A stretch of 26,253 nucleotides of DNA from Coprococcus sp. (GTDB lineage: Bacteria > Bacillota > Clostridia > Lachnospirales > Lachnospiraceae): assembly GCA_016296785.1 (NCBI GenBank), contig JAEDHX010000022.1, positions 1 to 26,253 on the forward strand. Reading direction: 5' to 3'. The translations under genes and the position numbers were made by a program. The notes beneath the pieces are model-generated. The model had not been told where the DNA came from and ran no database searches. It saw only the letters and a list, made by a program, of their open reading frames with translations. Of this stretch, positions 7,617-14,360 are shown one piece after another (the stretch's first letter is position 1; every line of letters starts with the position of its first letter).

Positions 7617-8765
7617 CTATCTCGAAAGCATAGTTATCGCTGTTATACTAATAATGAACATAAGAATTGACATACCGGACAGCTTAAATAATAGCTCTAT
7701 TGACTCTGCCATAGATGATACACCCTCAGAGAATCTCTTATCACCAAGTGGCTGAACAAGTGCTGCAATAGCCTTTAGCCCTAAGAACAAAAGGAATATT
7801 TTGACAGCAGGAACAACAGTAATAATAACAACAATAACAGCGCCGGCTATGCCAATACAGTTTTTAATAAACATACCGGAGCTTACTATAATACCTGCAA
7901 CAACTGATGCAGTAGGACCGGTAATGCTACTTAGCAGCTTGATGGCACTATTTCGTCCTAGCCTGTCAATTGATGGGGAAATAATGCCCTTAATAAGGTT
8001 TAAGCCTGTTATCGCAGCAAATAATGACTTCATTATCCAACCGGCAATACTTTTTAGAAGCTCTGTCAGCTTGGAAAAATAGTCTTCCGTATTCATTCTG
8101 TTCACAAGACCGCATATGCCACTGCATTTTACAATAGGAAATACAATCTTAAGTAAAACATTCTCGCATATGAATATTACAAGCATTATTATCTCTCTCG
8201 AAAACATAGCCGTTTCCTGACCATTTGAATAAGCAGCCGCTACCTGATATGCCGGAATATATACAAGCATGAATTCCGTTACTCCTGAAACTATTTCAAT
8301 TGCTATTTCACTTGCAAGCGTGAAGCAAGACAGAAGTAGCGAGGCAAGAATTAAATAAGTTACAAAGAATCCATTACCACCTGCATAACCACTTATTCTC
8401 CCTGCAAGATTTGTAAATAACGTGCCGAACATTATAACAGCAATAAGCTGGACAAATATTTTCCTGCTCTCGCTCAGCTCATAAAGCATGCTATTATACA
8501 GCATTTGCCCTATCAGCTCAATAATTGCCTTCATATCGCCCTTTGATATTGCATTGTATACCTCGGTAAAGGTTACATCATTTTTCTCTTCAATAAGCCT
8601 GTCCATTTCCTCAAAATCATCTGTATCAGTCTCTGAATTATTATATTGAACAGAAAACAGACTAAAGTCATTATTTGATACACTGCCATATACACTCCTA
8701 TATGGTGCATAAATCATTGATATCAGAATCAGTATTTTGAATGCACAAATTTTTACCAAAGTCAC
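7617..8765 (-). CDS. spoIIIAE: Stage III sporulation protein AE
   Basis: 382 residues, near the usual size of about 400. It starts at GTG (8765), which shares its G with the TAG stop of spoIIIAD (TAGTG); GGAGG is 6 bases upstream. An N-terminal hydrophobic segment (ICAFKILILISMIYA) looks like a signal peptide. It is followed by a polar extracellular region of about 80 residues and then a polytopic membrane region from about residue 105, with roughly six to seven helices, including GYAGGNGFFVTYLILASLLL and ASVVAGIIVSSGMFIKNCIG. It is the largest membrane component of the SpoIIIA channel and is thought to form part of the pore or the transporter core in the mother-cell membrane. Identity rests on size, topology, the PLGDKRFSEGVSSMAESI segment and position. 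Confidence 0.93.
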   Translation of the reverse strand: MTLVKICAFKILILISMIYAPYRSVYGSVSNNDFSLFSVQYNNSETDTDDFEEMDRLIEEKNDVTFTEVYNAISKGDMKAIIELIGQMLYNSMLYELSESRKIFVQLIAVIMFGTLFTNLAGRISGYAGGNGFFVTYLILASLLLSCFTLASEIAIEIVSGVTEFMLVYIPAYQVAAAYSNGQETAMFSREIIMLVIFICENVLLKIVFPIVKCSGICGLVNRMNTEDYFSKLTELLKSIAGWIMKSLFAAITGLNLIKGIISPSIDRLGRNSAIKLLSSITGPTASVVAGIIVSSGMFIKNCIGIAGAVIVVIITVVPAVKIFLLFLGLKAIAALVQPLGDKRFSEGVSSMAESIELLFKLSGMSILMFIISITAITMLSR

Positions 8766-9157
8766 TACGCACCTCCAAGAAGTGCGGTTATCAAATCAAT
8801 CACACTCATTAGCACAGGAATTCCAAGTGCAAGCATTGATACCTTTCCTGCCAGCTCTATCTGCGATGCTACTGCGCCATATCCTGCATCCTTGCATATA
8901 TTTGACGCAAATTCACATACATAAGCAATACCTACCATCTTTAGAATAATCTCAATATAAATGACATCAATATTAATAAGTGCCGTAATTCTATCAATAT
9001 AGCCAAATATATTAGTCAGCTTTCCAATAACAAAGAAGATAATTAACAAGCACGCCCCTATACTTAAAAGCGTGCTATATTCCGGATTAATTTTATTTAT
9101 TTTTATGGCAAGCATAATAAGAATTACTATTGCTGCTACAAGTGAAACTAACGACAT
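8765..9157 (-). CDS. spoIIIAD: Stage III sporulation protein AD
   Basis: 130 residues, the family length. Predominantly hydrophobic with about four membrane helices (VSLVAAIVILIMLAIKI; STLLSIGACLLIIFFVIG; a middle helix; VSMLALGIPVLMSVIDLITA). It contains the family segment YIEIILKMVGIAYVCEFAS followed by ICKDAGYGAVASQIELAGK. It is a small membrane partner of SpoIIIAC and SpoIIIAE in the mother-cell part of the channel. It starts 22 bases after spoIIIAC with TTGGAGG 4 bases before ATG, and its stop overlaps the GTG start of spoIIIAE by one base, so translation of the two is probably coupled. Confidence 0.94.
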   Translation of the reverse strand: MSLVSLVAAIVILIMLAIKINKINPEYSTLLSIGACLLIIFFVIGKLTNIFGYIDRITALINIDVIYIEIILKMVGIAYVCEFASNICKDAGYGAVASQIELAGKVSMLALGIPVLMSVIDLITALLGGA

Positions 9158-9179
9158 ATGTCCTCCAATCTACATATGA

Positions 9180-9377
9180 CTACCCTAAATTTACAAGCTC
9201 CATAATCTCCATAAATACATCCCTAATATAAGGAATTATCCATGATAGAACTATAATTAGTCCTGCCAGATTCAACAGGTATGCATGTTCTTCCTTGCCG
9301 GAATGCTTCAGCACCTGGTTTAGCAATGCAACTAGTATACCCACAGCGCCTATTTTAAATAATATCTGGATTGTCAT
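9180..9377 (-). CDS. spoIIIAC: Stage III sporulation protein AC
   Basis: 65 residues, the normal tiny size. Two membrane helices (IQILFKIGAVGILVALLNQV and YLLNLAGLIIVLSWIIPYI) flank a short polar loop containing HSGKEEHA. The pattern is that of B. subtilis SpoIIIAC (FQIAGVGIVVAFLH, then GKKEYA). It is a membrane component of the SpoIIIA-SpoIIQ channel, paralogous in part to SpoIIIAD. It lies 17 bases after spoIIIAB and 22 bases before spoIIIAD; the SD is GGTAGGA. Confidence 0.94.
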   Translation of the reverse strand: MTIQILFKIGAVGILVALLNQVLKHSGKEEHAYLLNLAGLIIVLSWIIPYIRDVFMEIMELVNLG

Positions 9378-9394
9378 ATATATAATCCTACCTT

Positions 9395-9916
9395 CTATAG
9401 CATTAGAATAACTAAAAACAATCCTCCAAATATTCCAAGTGAACCGGATAGTTTTTTTGTCTGCTTCGTTTTTTCCCTCTCTTTTTTGTAATCGTGTTCA
9501 ATCATATCCTCGAGGAGCTCAAGTCTCATTATCTGACCATCTACATCCATATAACCGATTATACTTCCAAGTCTGCTCACATGCTCCATATATGTACTTC
9601 CAAATCTGCTTTCTGCTCTAAGCTTATCCATACTTCTGCCCCATGCATCCTGAAATGAAATAACATGATTACTATTTAATAACTCTGCCATATTATTGCA
9701 GAAACCACCAATTGTACCATCAAGACGTGGTGCCATATCGGCAAATGCTTCCGGCAAATCATTTACAGCATATTTCAGCTCACTTTTTACAAGTCTTATC
9801 ATAGATAAAAGCTCTGCAAGCTCTCTTGCTAGCATTTCCTGATTATAAGCAATTGTTTGTCCAATTCCACATGAAGCAGTTATAATAATTACTCCTCCAA
9901 TAAGCTTAATTAACAA
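9395..9916 (-). CDS. spoIIIAB: Stage III sporulation protein AB (TTG start)
   Basis: 173 residues from a TTG at 9916. The ATG at 9931 has no ribosome site. The bases right after it contain GGAGG 8 bases before the TTG, and starting there gives MLIKLIGGV, which lines up with the B. subtilis start MLKLLGAV. The overlap with spoIIIAA then shrinks from 26 to 11 bases, like other junctions here. An N-terminal membrane helix (to about residue 20, GVIIITASCGIGQTIA), a helical cytoplasmic domain (LARELAELLSMIRLVKSEL; then a region with PEAFADMAPRLDG and RLGSIIGYMDVDGQ) and a C-terminal helix (SGSLGIFGGLFLVILML) resemble GspF-like domains. It is a mother-cell membrane protein proposed to hold the SpoIIIAA ATPase. 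Confidence 0.92.
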   Translation of the reverse strand: MLIKLIGGVIIITASCGIGQTIAYNQEMLARELAELLSMIRLVKSELKYAVNDLPEAFADMAPRLDGTIGGFCNNMAELLNSNHVISFQDAWGRSMDKLRAESRFGSTYMEHVSRLGSIIGYMDVDGQIMRLELLEDMIEHDYKKEREKTKQTKKLSGSLGIFGGLFLVILML

Positions 9917-10913
9917 ATTTGTCGCCTCCATATATTACAGAGCCACGCCCATCAAATATTGCCTGCACCTCACCTGGTCTTCTGGCTCCATGAAGTACAA
10001 TATATCTCTCAAACACTCTCTCATCAATAAGCTTTCTTATGCCGGGTCTTGTCTTAATATCATCAACACTATTACCATGAATAGTAGCAATAATCTTACA
10101 TCCGCAATTAATTACATCATATACAGCCTCTATATCCTTATACCCACCAAGCTCATCCACCGCGATTACCTGTGGCGACATGGACCTGATAAGCATAAGC
10201 ATTCCATGAGCCTTAGGACACCCATCAAGTATATCTGTTCTAATTCCAATATCATTTTGCGGAACGCCCTTATAACATGCACCAATCTCACTTCGTTCAT
10301 CCACAACACCAACCGTCATTCCGGGTAATAAATCACTTCCATCAGACAGACTTCTTATAATATCTCTTAACAGGGTTGTTTTTCCGCATCGCGGTGGCGA
10401 AATAATAAGTGTATGTGCAATCTCGCTTTTTAATGAAATAAAGGGCATAACCTTATGGCTACAGCCCTTTATCTCATGTGACACTCTAATATTAATAAAT
10501 GAAATATGCCTGACACATTTAATATTGTCATTTTCCAGAATAACCTTACCGGCAAGTCCTATTCGATGTCCGCCCTGAATCGTAATAAAGCCCTGTCTAA
10601 TGTCATCCTCATATGCATATAAAGAATAATTGCTTATATATTCCAGCGTATCATTAACATCAGCTACTGTTACAACAACTGCCATTCTCCGTGTATCCCT
10701 TATCCGTCCATCCTCAGATACAAAATACTCCTTATTACAATATATTATTATAAATGGTTCATTTACACGAAGTCGTATCTCCTGCAAATATGACCAGTTA
10801 ATATCTGTCTTGCTAAGAATACTTCGTAATCTCTCCGACAGGATTCTAAGTATTTCATTTTCAAGAACATTATGAATGCTTTTACCCTTGGGCATAATCA
10901 GCAGATTGTCCAT
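9906..10913 (-). CDS. spoIIIAA: Stage III sporulation protein AA, secretion-type ATPase
   Basis: 335 residues, slightly longer than the B. subtilis protein (about 307). An N-terminal domain (residues 1-150) contains the family signature LQEIRLRVNEPF and GFITIQGGHRIGLAG. A RecA-like ATPase core follows with Walker A SPPRCGKTT (172-180), VGVVDERSEIGACYKG (201-216) and Walker B VIAVDELGG (249-257). It resembles VirB11/GspE-type secretion ATPases and probably powers the SpoIIIA channel from the mother-cell cytoplasm. It is the first gene of the eight-gene operon. AAGGGG lies about 10 bases before ATG. In B. subtilis the operon is transcribed by sigma-E; I could not find a convincing sigma-E promoter upstream. 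Confidence 0.95.
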   Translation of the reverse strand: MDNLLIMPKGKSIHNVLENEILRILSERLRSILSKTDINWSYLQEIRLRVNEPFIIIYCNKEYFVSEDGRIRDTRRMAVVVTVADVNDTLEYISNYSLYAYEDDIRQGFITIQGGHRIGLAGKVILENDNIKCVRHISFINIRVSHEIKGCSHKVMPFISLKSEIAHTLIISPPRCGKTTLLRDIIRSLSDGSDLLPGMTVGVVDERSEIGACYKGVPQNDIGIRTDILDGCPKAHGMLMLIRSMSPQVIAVDELGGYKDIEAVYDVINCGCKIIATIHGNSVDDIKTRPGIRKLIDERVFERYIVLHGARRPGEVQAIFDGRGSVIYGGDKFVN

Positions 10914-11086
10914 ATGTATATTACCCCTTTCAGCCTACAACGTCATATATAATATATATTCAAGACTGCAGTTATATATGCATCAAACTAATTCGAAACA
11001 TACGAAACTAAGCTGACCTACTGATATATGCTGTGAAAGGACAGCATCCTTAGCAGAGCTTTATTTGGATGAATTTCCAATTATAC
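10914..11086 (-). promoter_or_regulatory. spoIIIA upstream region, presumed sporulation promoter
   Basis: The 173 bases between the efp terminator and spoIIIAA hold no ORF I can support. No consensus sigma-A pair was seen. Several CATATATA-like and GAATATA-like words occur on the minus strand. They recall sigma-E -10 (CATANNNT) and -35 elements, but none has the right partner at the right spacing. A promoter must be here if the terminator at 11087-11119 works; its exact site is not resolved. Confidence 0.35.
11028..11047. repeat. Short perfect inverted repeat upstream of spoIIIAA
   Basis: ATGCTGT (11028-11034) and ACAGCAT (11041-11047) form a 7-base perfect inverted repeat around GAAAGG. There is no U-run on either side, so it is not an obvious terminator. 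It lies about 115 bases before the spoIIIAA start and could be an operator or a leader stem; chance is also possible. Confidence 0.4.
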
Positions 11087-11119
11087 AAAAAAAGAAGCCG
11101 ATAAACAAATATCAGCTTC
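11087..11119 (-). terminator. Intrinsic terminator of efp
   Basis: Minus-strand RNA forms a 10-pair stem, GAAGCTGATA with TATCGGCTTC (one G-U pair), around a 6-base loop, followed immediately by seven U residues (11087-11093 read as A on the plus strand). It is 37 bases after the efp stop. This is a textbook rho-independent terminator and isolates efp from spoIIIA. Confidence 0.92.
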
Positions 11120-11156
11120 TATAATAATAAACGTATACAAAATATAAAACAAAAAA

Positions 11157-11723
11157 CTATACTCTTGAGAGATACTCTCCTGTTCTTGTATCAATCTTGA
11201 TTGTATCACCTTCATTAACAAAAAGTGGTACGTAAACAGTAGCACCTGTTTCAACTGTACAAGGCTTTGTAGCACCTGTAGCTGTATTACCCTTAACACC
11301 AGGCTCGCACTCTGTAATAAGAAGTTCTACAAAAAGTGGTGGCTCAATGGCAAATACTGAACCATTATGTGAGCAAACCTTACATTCATCATTCTCCTTA
11401 ACAAACTTAAGTGAGTCACCTATAATATCTGAACTAATAGGAATCTGGTCATATGTCTCAGGGTCCATGAAGTAATAGAGCTCACCATCATTATAAAGAT
11501 ACTGCATGTCCTTTCTCTCAATATGAGCCTTAGGGAAAGACTCAGTAGGACGGAAAGACTTCTCTACAACACCGCCACTCTTGATATTCTTAAGCTTTGT
11601 TCTAACAAATGCTGCACCCTTACCAGGCTTAACATGTAAGAACTCTGTTATTACAAAAATATTACCCTCAATTTCAACAGTAACACCATTTCTAAAATCA
11701 CTTGCCGAGATCATCTCTGCCAT
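11157..11723 (-). CDS. efp: Translation elongation factor P
   Basis: 188 residues from the Met at 11723 (MAEMISASDFRNG). A longer in-frame ATG at 11762 would add 13 residues, but it lies inside the likely -10 element and the SD (AAGGAGG) is 11 bases before 11723. The three beta-barrel domains are present: the KOW-like N-terminal domain with HVKPGKGAAFVRTKL, a central OB domain (SFRPTESFPKAHIERKDMQY) and a C-terminal OB domain ending IKIDTRTGEYLSRV. The tip of the proline-rescue loop is KPGKG with K35 as the residue modified in many bacteria. EF-P binds between the P and E sites and relieves stalling at polyproline. No lysine-modifying enzyme is in the window. It has its own promoter and terminator. 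Confidence 0.98.
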   Translation of the reverse strand: MAEMISASDFRNGVTVEIEGNIFVITEFLHVKPGKGAAFVRTKLKNIKSGGVVEKSFRPTESFPKAHIERKDMQYLYNDGELYYFMDPETYDQIPISSDIIGDSLKFVKENDECKVCSHNGSVFAIEPPLFVELLITECEPGVKGNTATGATKPCTVETGATVYVPLFVNEGDTIKIDTRTGEYLSRV

Positions 11724-11762
11724 AACAATATAATCCTCCTTAATAAATAAGCTTCTTGTCAC

Positions 11763-11791
11763 ATTTTATAATATATATCGCAATATTTCAA
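11763..11791 (-). promoter_or_regulatory. Sigma-A-type promoter of efp
   Basis: TTGAAA (11786-11791) and TAAAAT (11763-11768) are 17 bases apart on the minus strand, in an AT-rich stretch. Transcription would begin about 35 bases before the efp start codon at 11723. An overlapping TATAAA at 15-base spacing is a poorer alternative -10. The 152-base gap after the aminopeptidase gene holds nothing else I can identify, and no clear terminator for that gene. Confidence 0.72.
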
Positions 11792-11875
11792 CTATTTTTT
11801 ACCAGCCACGAAAACATAACAAATAACAACGCATAATAGCCCCGGTAAATCAGCTATAGATTATGTCATATAACA

Positions 11876-12934
11876 TTATACTATTATCAGATCCTTTTCT
11901 GATGAAGTGAGATTAGTATAACCATTTTCAGTAACTACAATCAAGTCCTCTATTCTAACACCAAACTGTCCCGGAAGATATATTCCGGGCTCAACAGTAA
12001 GCACCATACCGGGTACAAGCGTAGTATTACATTTCATTGAAAAGCGTGGTTCCTCATGAATAAATAATCCTACTGAATGACCAAGTCCATGTCCAAAGCA
12101 ATTACCATAACCTGCATCACGAATAATATCTCTTGCAAGCTTATCTATCTCATTACATTTCATACCGGGCTTTATTGCCTTAAGTGCTTCTTGCTGAGCC
12201 TTAAGTACAATATCATAGATACTTCTTTGCTTGGCAGATACATTTCCAATTGCAACTGTCCTGGTCATATCTGAGCAATAGCCCTGATATATACATCCAA
12301 AATCCATTGTAACAAAATCACCGGCTTCAAATGCTTTATCAGTCGGAATAGCATGAGGCATTGATGAATTCTTACCTGATGCCACTATTGTATCAAAGCT
12401 TAATGCCTCTGCTCCATTACTCTTCATATAATATTCAAGCTTTAGAGCAATCTCCTTCTCAGTAACACCCGGTTTTATATATTTAAGAATATAAGAAAAT
12501 GCTTCGTCGCCAATCTTCTCTGCCATTCTTATATTCTCAATTTCCTCTTCATCCTTTATCGCTCTTAGCTTATCAATACTATCATCAAGTCCTATAAAGG
12601 TTATGCCGTCAAGTCTCTTGCTAAATTCTTCATATAATCTATATGAAATACTTTGATTCTCAAACCCTATTCGTTTAATGTCATCAGCTAATAATTCTGC
12701 CAGCTTCTTTGCATATCCGTCAGATGTAATATCTACACATTCCGATATTGGACTTTCAAGTATCGCCTGTTCAGTATATCTTGAATCTGTAAGTATATAC
12801 CTTCCATATTTTGTATATAGATACATACCCTCGCCACGGTAACCTGTAATATAACGCATATTATATCTGTCAGTAATTAATATAGCATCTATTTCCTTTG
12901 ACCTTCTAATATCCTCAAGCCTTTGATAATCCAT
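11876..12934 (-). CDS. M24 family aminopeptidase (Xaa-Pro type)
   Basis: 352 residues, the size of the short YqhT/PepQ-type proteins. A creatinase-like N-terminal domain covers about residues 1-125 (DAILITDRYNMRYITGYRGE). The pita-bread metallopeptidase domain follows. All five metal ligands are present: D in VTMDFGC, D in YCSDMTRTVA, H in FGHGLGHSVG, E in LTVEPGIYLPG and E in VRIEDLIV. It also has the substrate-side HEEPRF. These enzymes remove an N-terminal residue before proline, or split X-Pro dipeptides, in the cytoplasm using two Mn or Co ions. The start overlaps the aroEK 3' end by 20 bases and has GGGAG 7 bases upstream. An M24 peptidase beside efp is conserved in Firmicutes (yqhT-efp). 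Whether it is a peptidase or a prolidase cannot be told from sequence. Confidence 0.92.
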   Translation of the reverse strand: MDYQRLEDIRRSKEIDAILITDRYNMRYITGYRGEGMYLYTKYGRYILTDSRYTEQAILESPISECVDITSDGYAKKLAELLADDIKRIGFENQSISYRLYEEFSKRLDGITFIGLDDSIDKLRAIKDEEEIENIRMAEKIGDEAFSYILKYIKPGVTEKEIALKLEYYMKSNGAEALSFDTIVASGKNSSMPHAIPTDKAFEAGDFVTMDFGCIYQGYCSDMTRTVAIGNVSAKQRSIYDIVLKAQQEALKAIKPGMKCNEIDKLARDIIRDAGYGNCFGHGLGHSVGLFIHEEPRFSMKCNTTLVPGMVLTVEPGIYLPGQFGVRIEDLIVVTENGYTNLTSSEKDLIIV

Positions 12935-14285
12935 CTACTATCTCCCTTGCAATATCAACTACACTGACACCACTAACTTGAATAGAGATATCAGCAACAC
13001 TCTCATATATTGGTTTTCTATAATTTATCAGTTCCATTATCTTCTTATCAGGATTCTCACCCTTAAGCAATGGTCTTGTTGTGTCACCGGATAGTCTCTT
13101 TATTACTTCTGCTGCTTCAACATCAAGATATATTACCCTTCCAAGTCTGCAAAGCAACTCCTTATTATCATCACGAAGAGGCAAACCCCCACCGGTTGAA
13201 ATAACAGCATTTGACAGCTTATCTGTAAGCTCTGTCAGTATATCATTTTCCAGCTGTCTGAAATAATCTTCTCCATGAGTTTCGAATATACTACTTATTG
13301 ACATACCGGCTCTCTTCTCAATTAATTCGTCTGTATCAACAAATGTATATCCATATTTATCTGATATATATTTTCCAACTGTTGTTTTGCCACAGCCCAT
13401 AAAGCCCGTCAGTATTATATTATTTCTTGTAGCCTTAAGAAGCTTCTCATACACAATATCAGCAATATCCTCAGATATTGATATATCATTCCACAACTCA
13501 TATGCAATTATTCCCTGATATAACAGCATTTTGAGTCCATTGTATGCCTTAGCACCTGCCGTATGACATTTCTTCATAAATGCTGTTTCGAAAGGATTAT
13601 ATATCAGGTCAATTCCTATATCAACAAGACCATAAAAATCATCCTCCATAATAACAGCATTATTATCATTGGGATGAAGCCCTATTGATGTAGATTGAAA
13701 TACTATATATTTCTTTTTATCGAGCTTCTTATAATCCTCTAAGGTCATTGCACTAATGCATTTCCTGCCAAACAAATCATTCAAATAATCAGCAAGCTCT
13801 GTTGCCTTTGATAGTGTTCTGTTAAGTATAAATATATTAGAAGCAGATTCCTGCATGCACATATATGCAACTGATTTAGCTGCACCGCCTGCACCTAAGA
13901 TAATGATATCCTTATTATTAAGCTCTATACCATAAGATTTTACTTCTCTAAGAAGTCCCGGCATATCGGTATTATATCCTTTATATCCATTATCTGTACG
14001 TACGAGAGTGTTTACAGCACCGATTTCAAGTGCCGCCTTATCAATATCACACAGATAATCCATAACATGACTCTTATGAGGAACAGTCATATTAAGACCT
14101 AATATATTAAGCTCATATGCACCTCGTACTGCATTCTCTAATCCAAATTTTGTTGTATGAAACGGAACATACACCGCATCTATATTAAGTATACTACTAA
14201 GTGTATTATGAATTAGTGGTGACAACGTGTGCTCTACAGGATCGCCGCATAATCCTATAAGTCTTGTTCTTCCTGTAATATTCAA
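12915..14285 (-). CDS. aroE-aroK: Bifunctional shikimate dehydrogenase / shikimate kinase
   Basis: 456 residues containing two enzymes in one frame. Residues 1-275 are AroE: LCGDPVEHTLSPLIHN (substrate loop), NMTVPHKS with catalytic K71, GAVNTLV, GYNTDMPG with D107, and the NADP motif GAGGAAKS (131-138) with LNRTLSKA. Residues 286-456 are AroK: Walker A GFMGCGKTT (294-302), the Mg/shikimate motif DTDE (317-320), R343 in YFRQLE, STGGGLP and the lid Arg in TTRPLL. The linker (about 275-287) is short. The product reduces 3-dehydroshikimate to shikimate and phosphorylates it, two consecutive steps of chorismate synthesis. No frameshift is needed. The weak SD and the strong terminator just upstream leave its promoter unresolved. 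Confidence 0.95.
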   Translation of the reverse strand: MNITGRTRLIGLCGDPVEHTLSPLIHNTLSSILNIDAVYVPFHTTKFGLENAVRGAYELNILGLNMTVPHKSHVMDYLCDIDKAALEIGAVNTLVRTDNGYKGYNTDMPGLLREVKSYGIELNNKDIIILGAGGAAKSVAYMCMQESASNIFILNRTLSKATELADYLNDLFGRKCISAMTLEDYKKLDKKKYIVFQSTSIGLHPNDNNAVIMEDDFYGLVDIGIDLIYNPFETAFMKKCHTAGAKAYNGLKMLLYQGIIAYELWNDISISEDIADIVYEKLLKATRNNIILTGFMGCGKTTVGKYISDKYGYTFVDTDELIEKRAGMSISSIFETHGEDYFRQLENDILTELTDKLSNAVISTGGGLPLRDDNKELLCRLGRVIYLDVEAAEVIKRLSGDTTRPLLKGENPDKKIMELINYRKPIYESVADISIQVSGVSVVDIAREIVDGLSKA

Positions 14286-14306
14286 CCTATTATCCTCGCC
14301 TTCTTC

Positions 14307-14335
14307 AAAAGAGGCAGGTATTGCTACCTGCCTCT
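14307..14335 (-). terminator. Stem-loop terminator of the pilin / giant-protein operon
   Basis: A perfect inverted repeat, GAGGCAGGTA (14311-14320) with TACCTGCCTC (14325-14334), plus one flanking A-T pair, gives an 11-base stem with a 4-base loop, 26 bases after the giant gene stop. On the minus strand it is followed by only four U residues and then GAAG, so release may be incomplete. It ends 21 bases before the aroEK start codon. Confidence 0.82.
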
Positions 14336-14360
14336 CAAATAATCATATATTATTCAATTA

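Noticed and set aside
11724..11762. N-terminal extension of EF-P starting at 11762
   Set aside because: The extra 13 codons overlap the probable -10 region, lack an SD and are not part of the EF-P family start.
11724..11875. Riboswitch or structured leader upstream of efp
   Set aside because: Only a promoter and short leader were found; a TTACC/GGTAA pairing across a large loop is too weak to support a structure.
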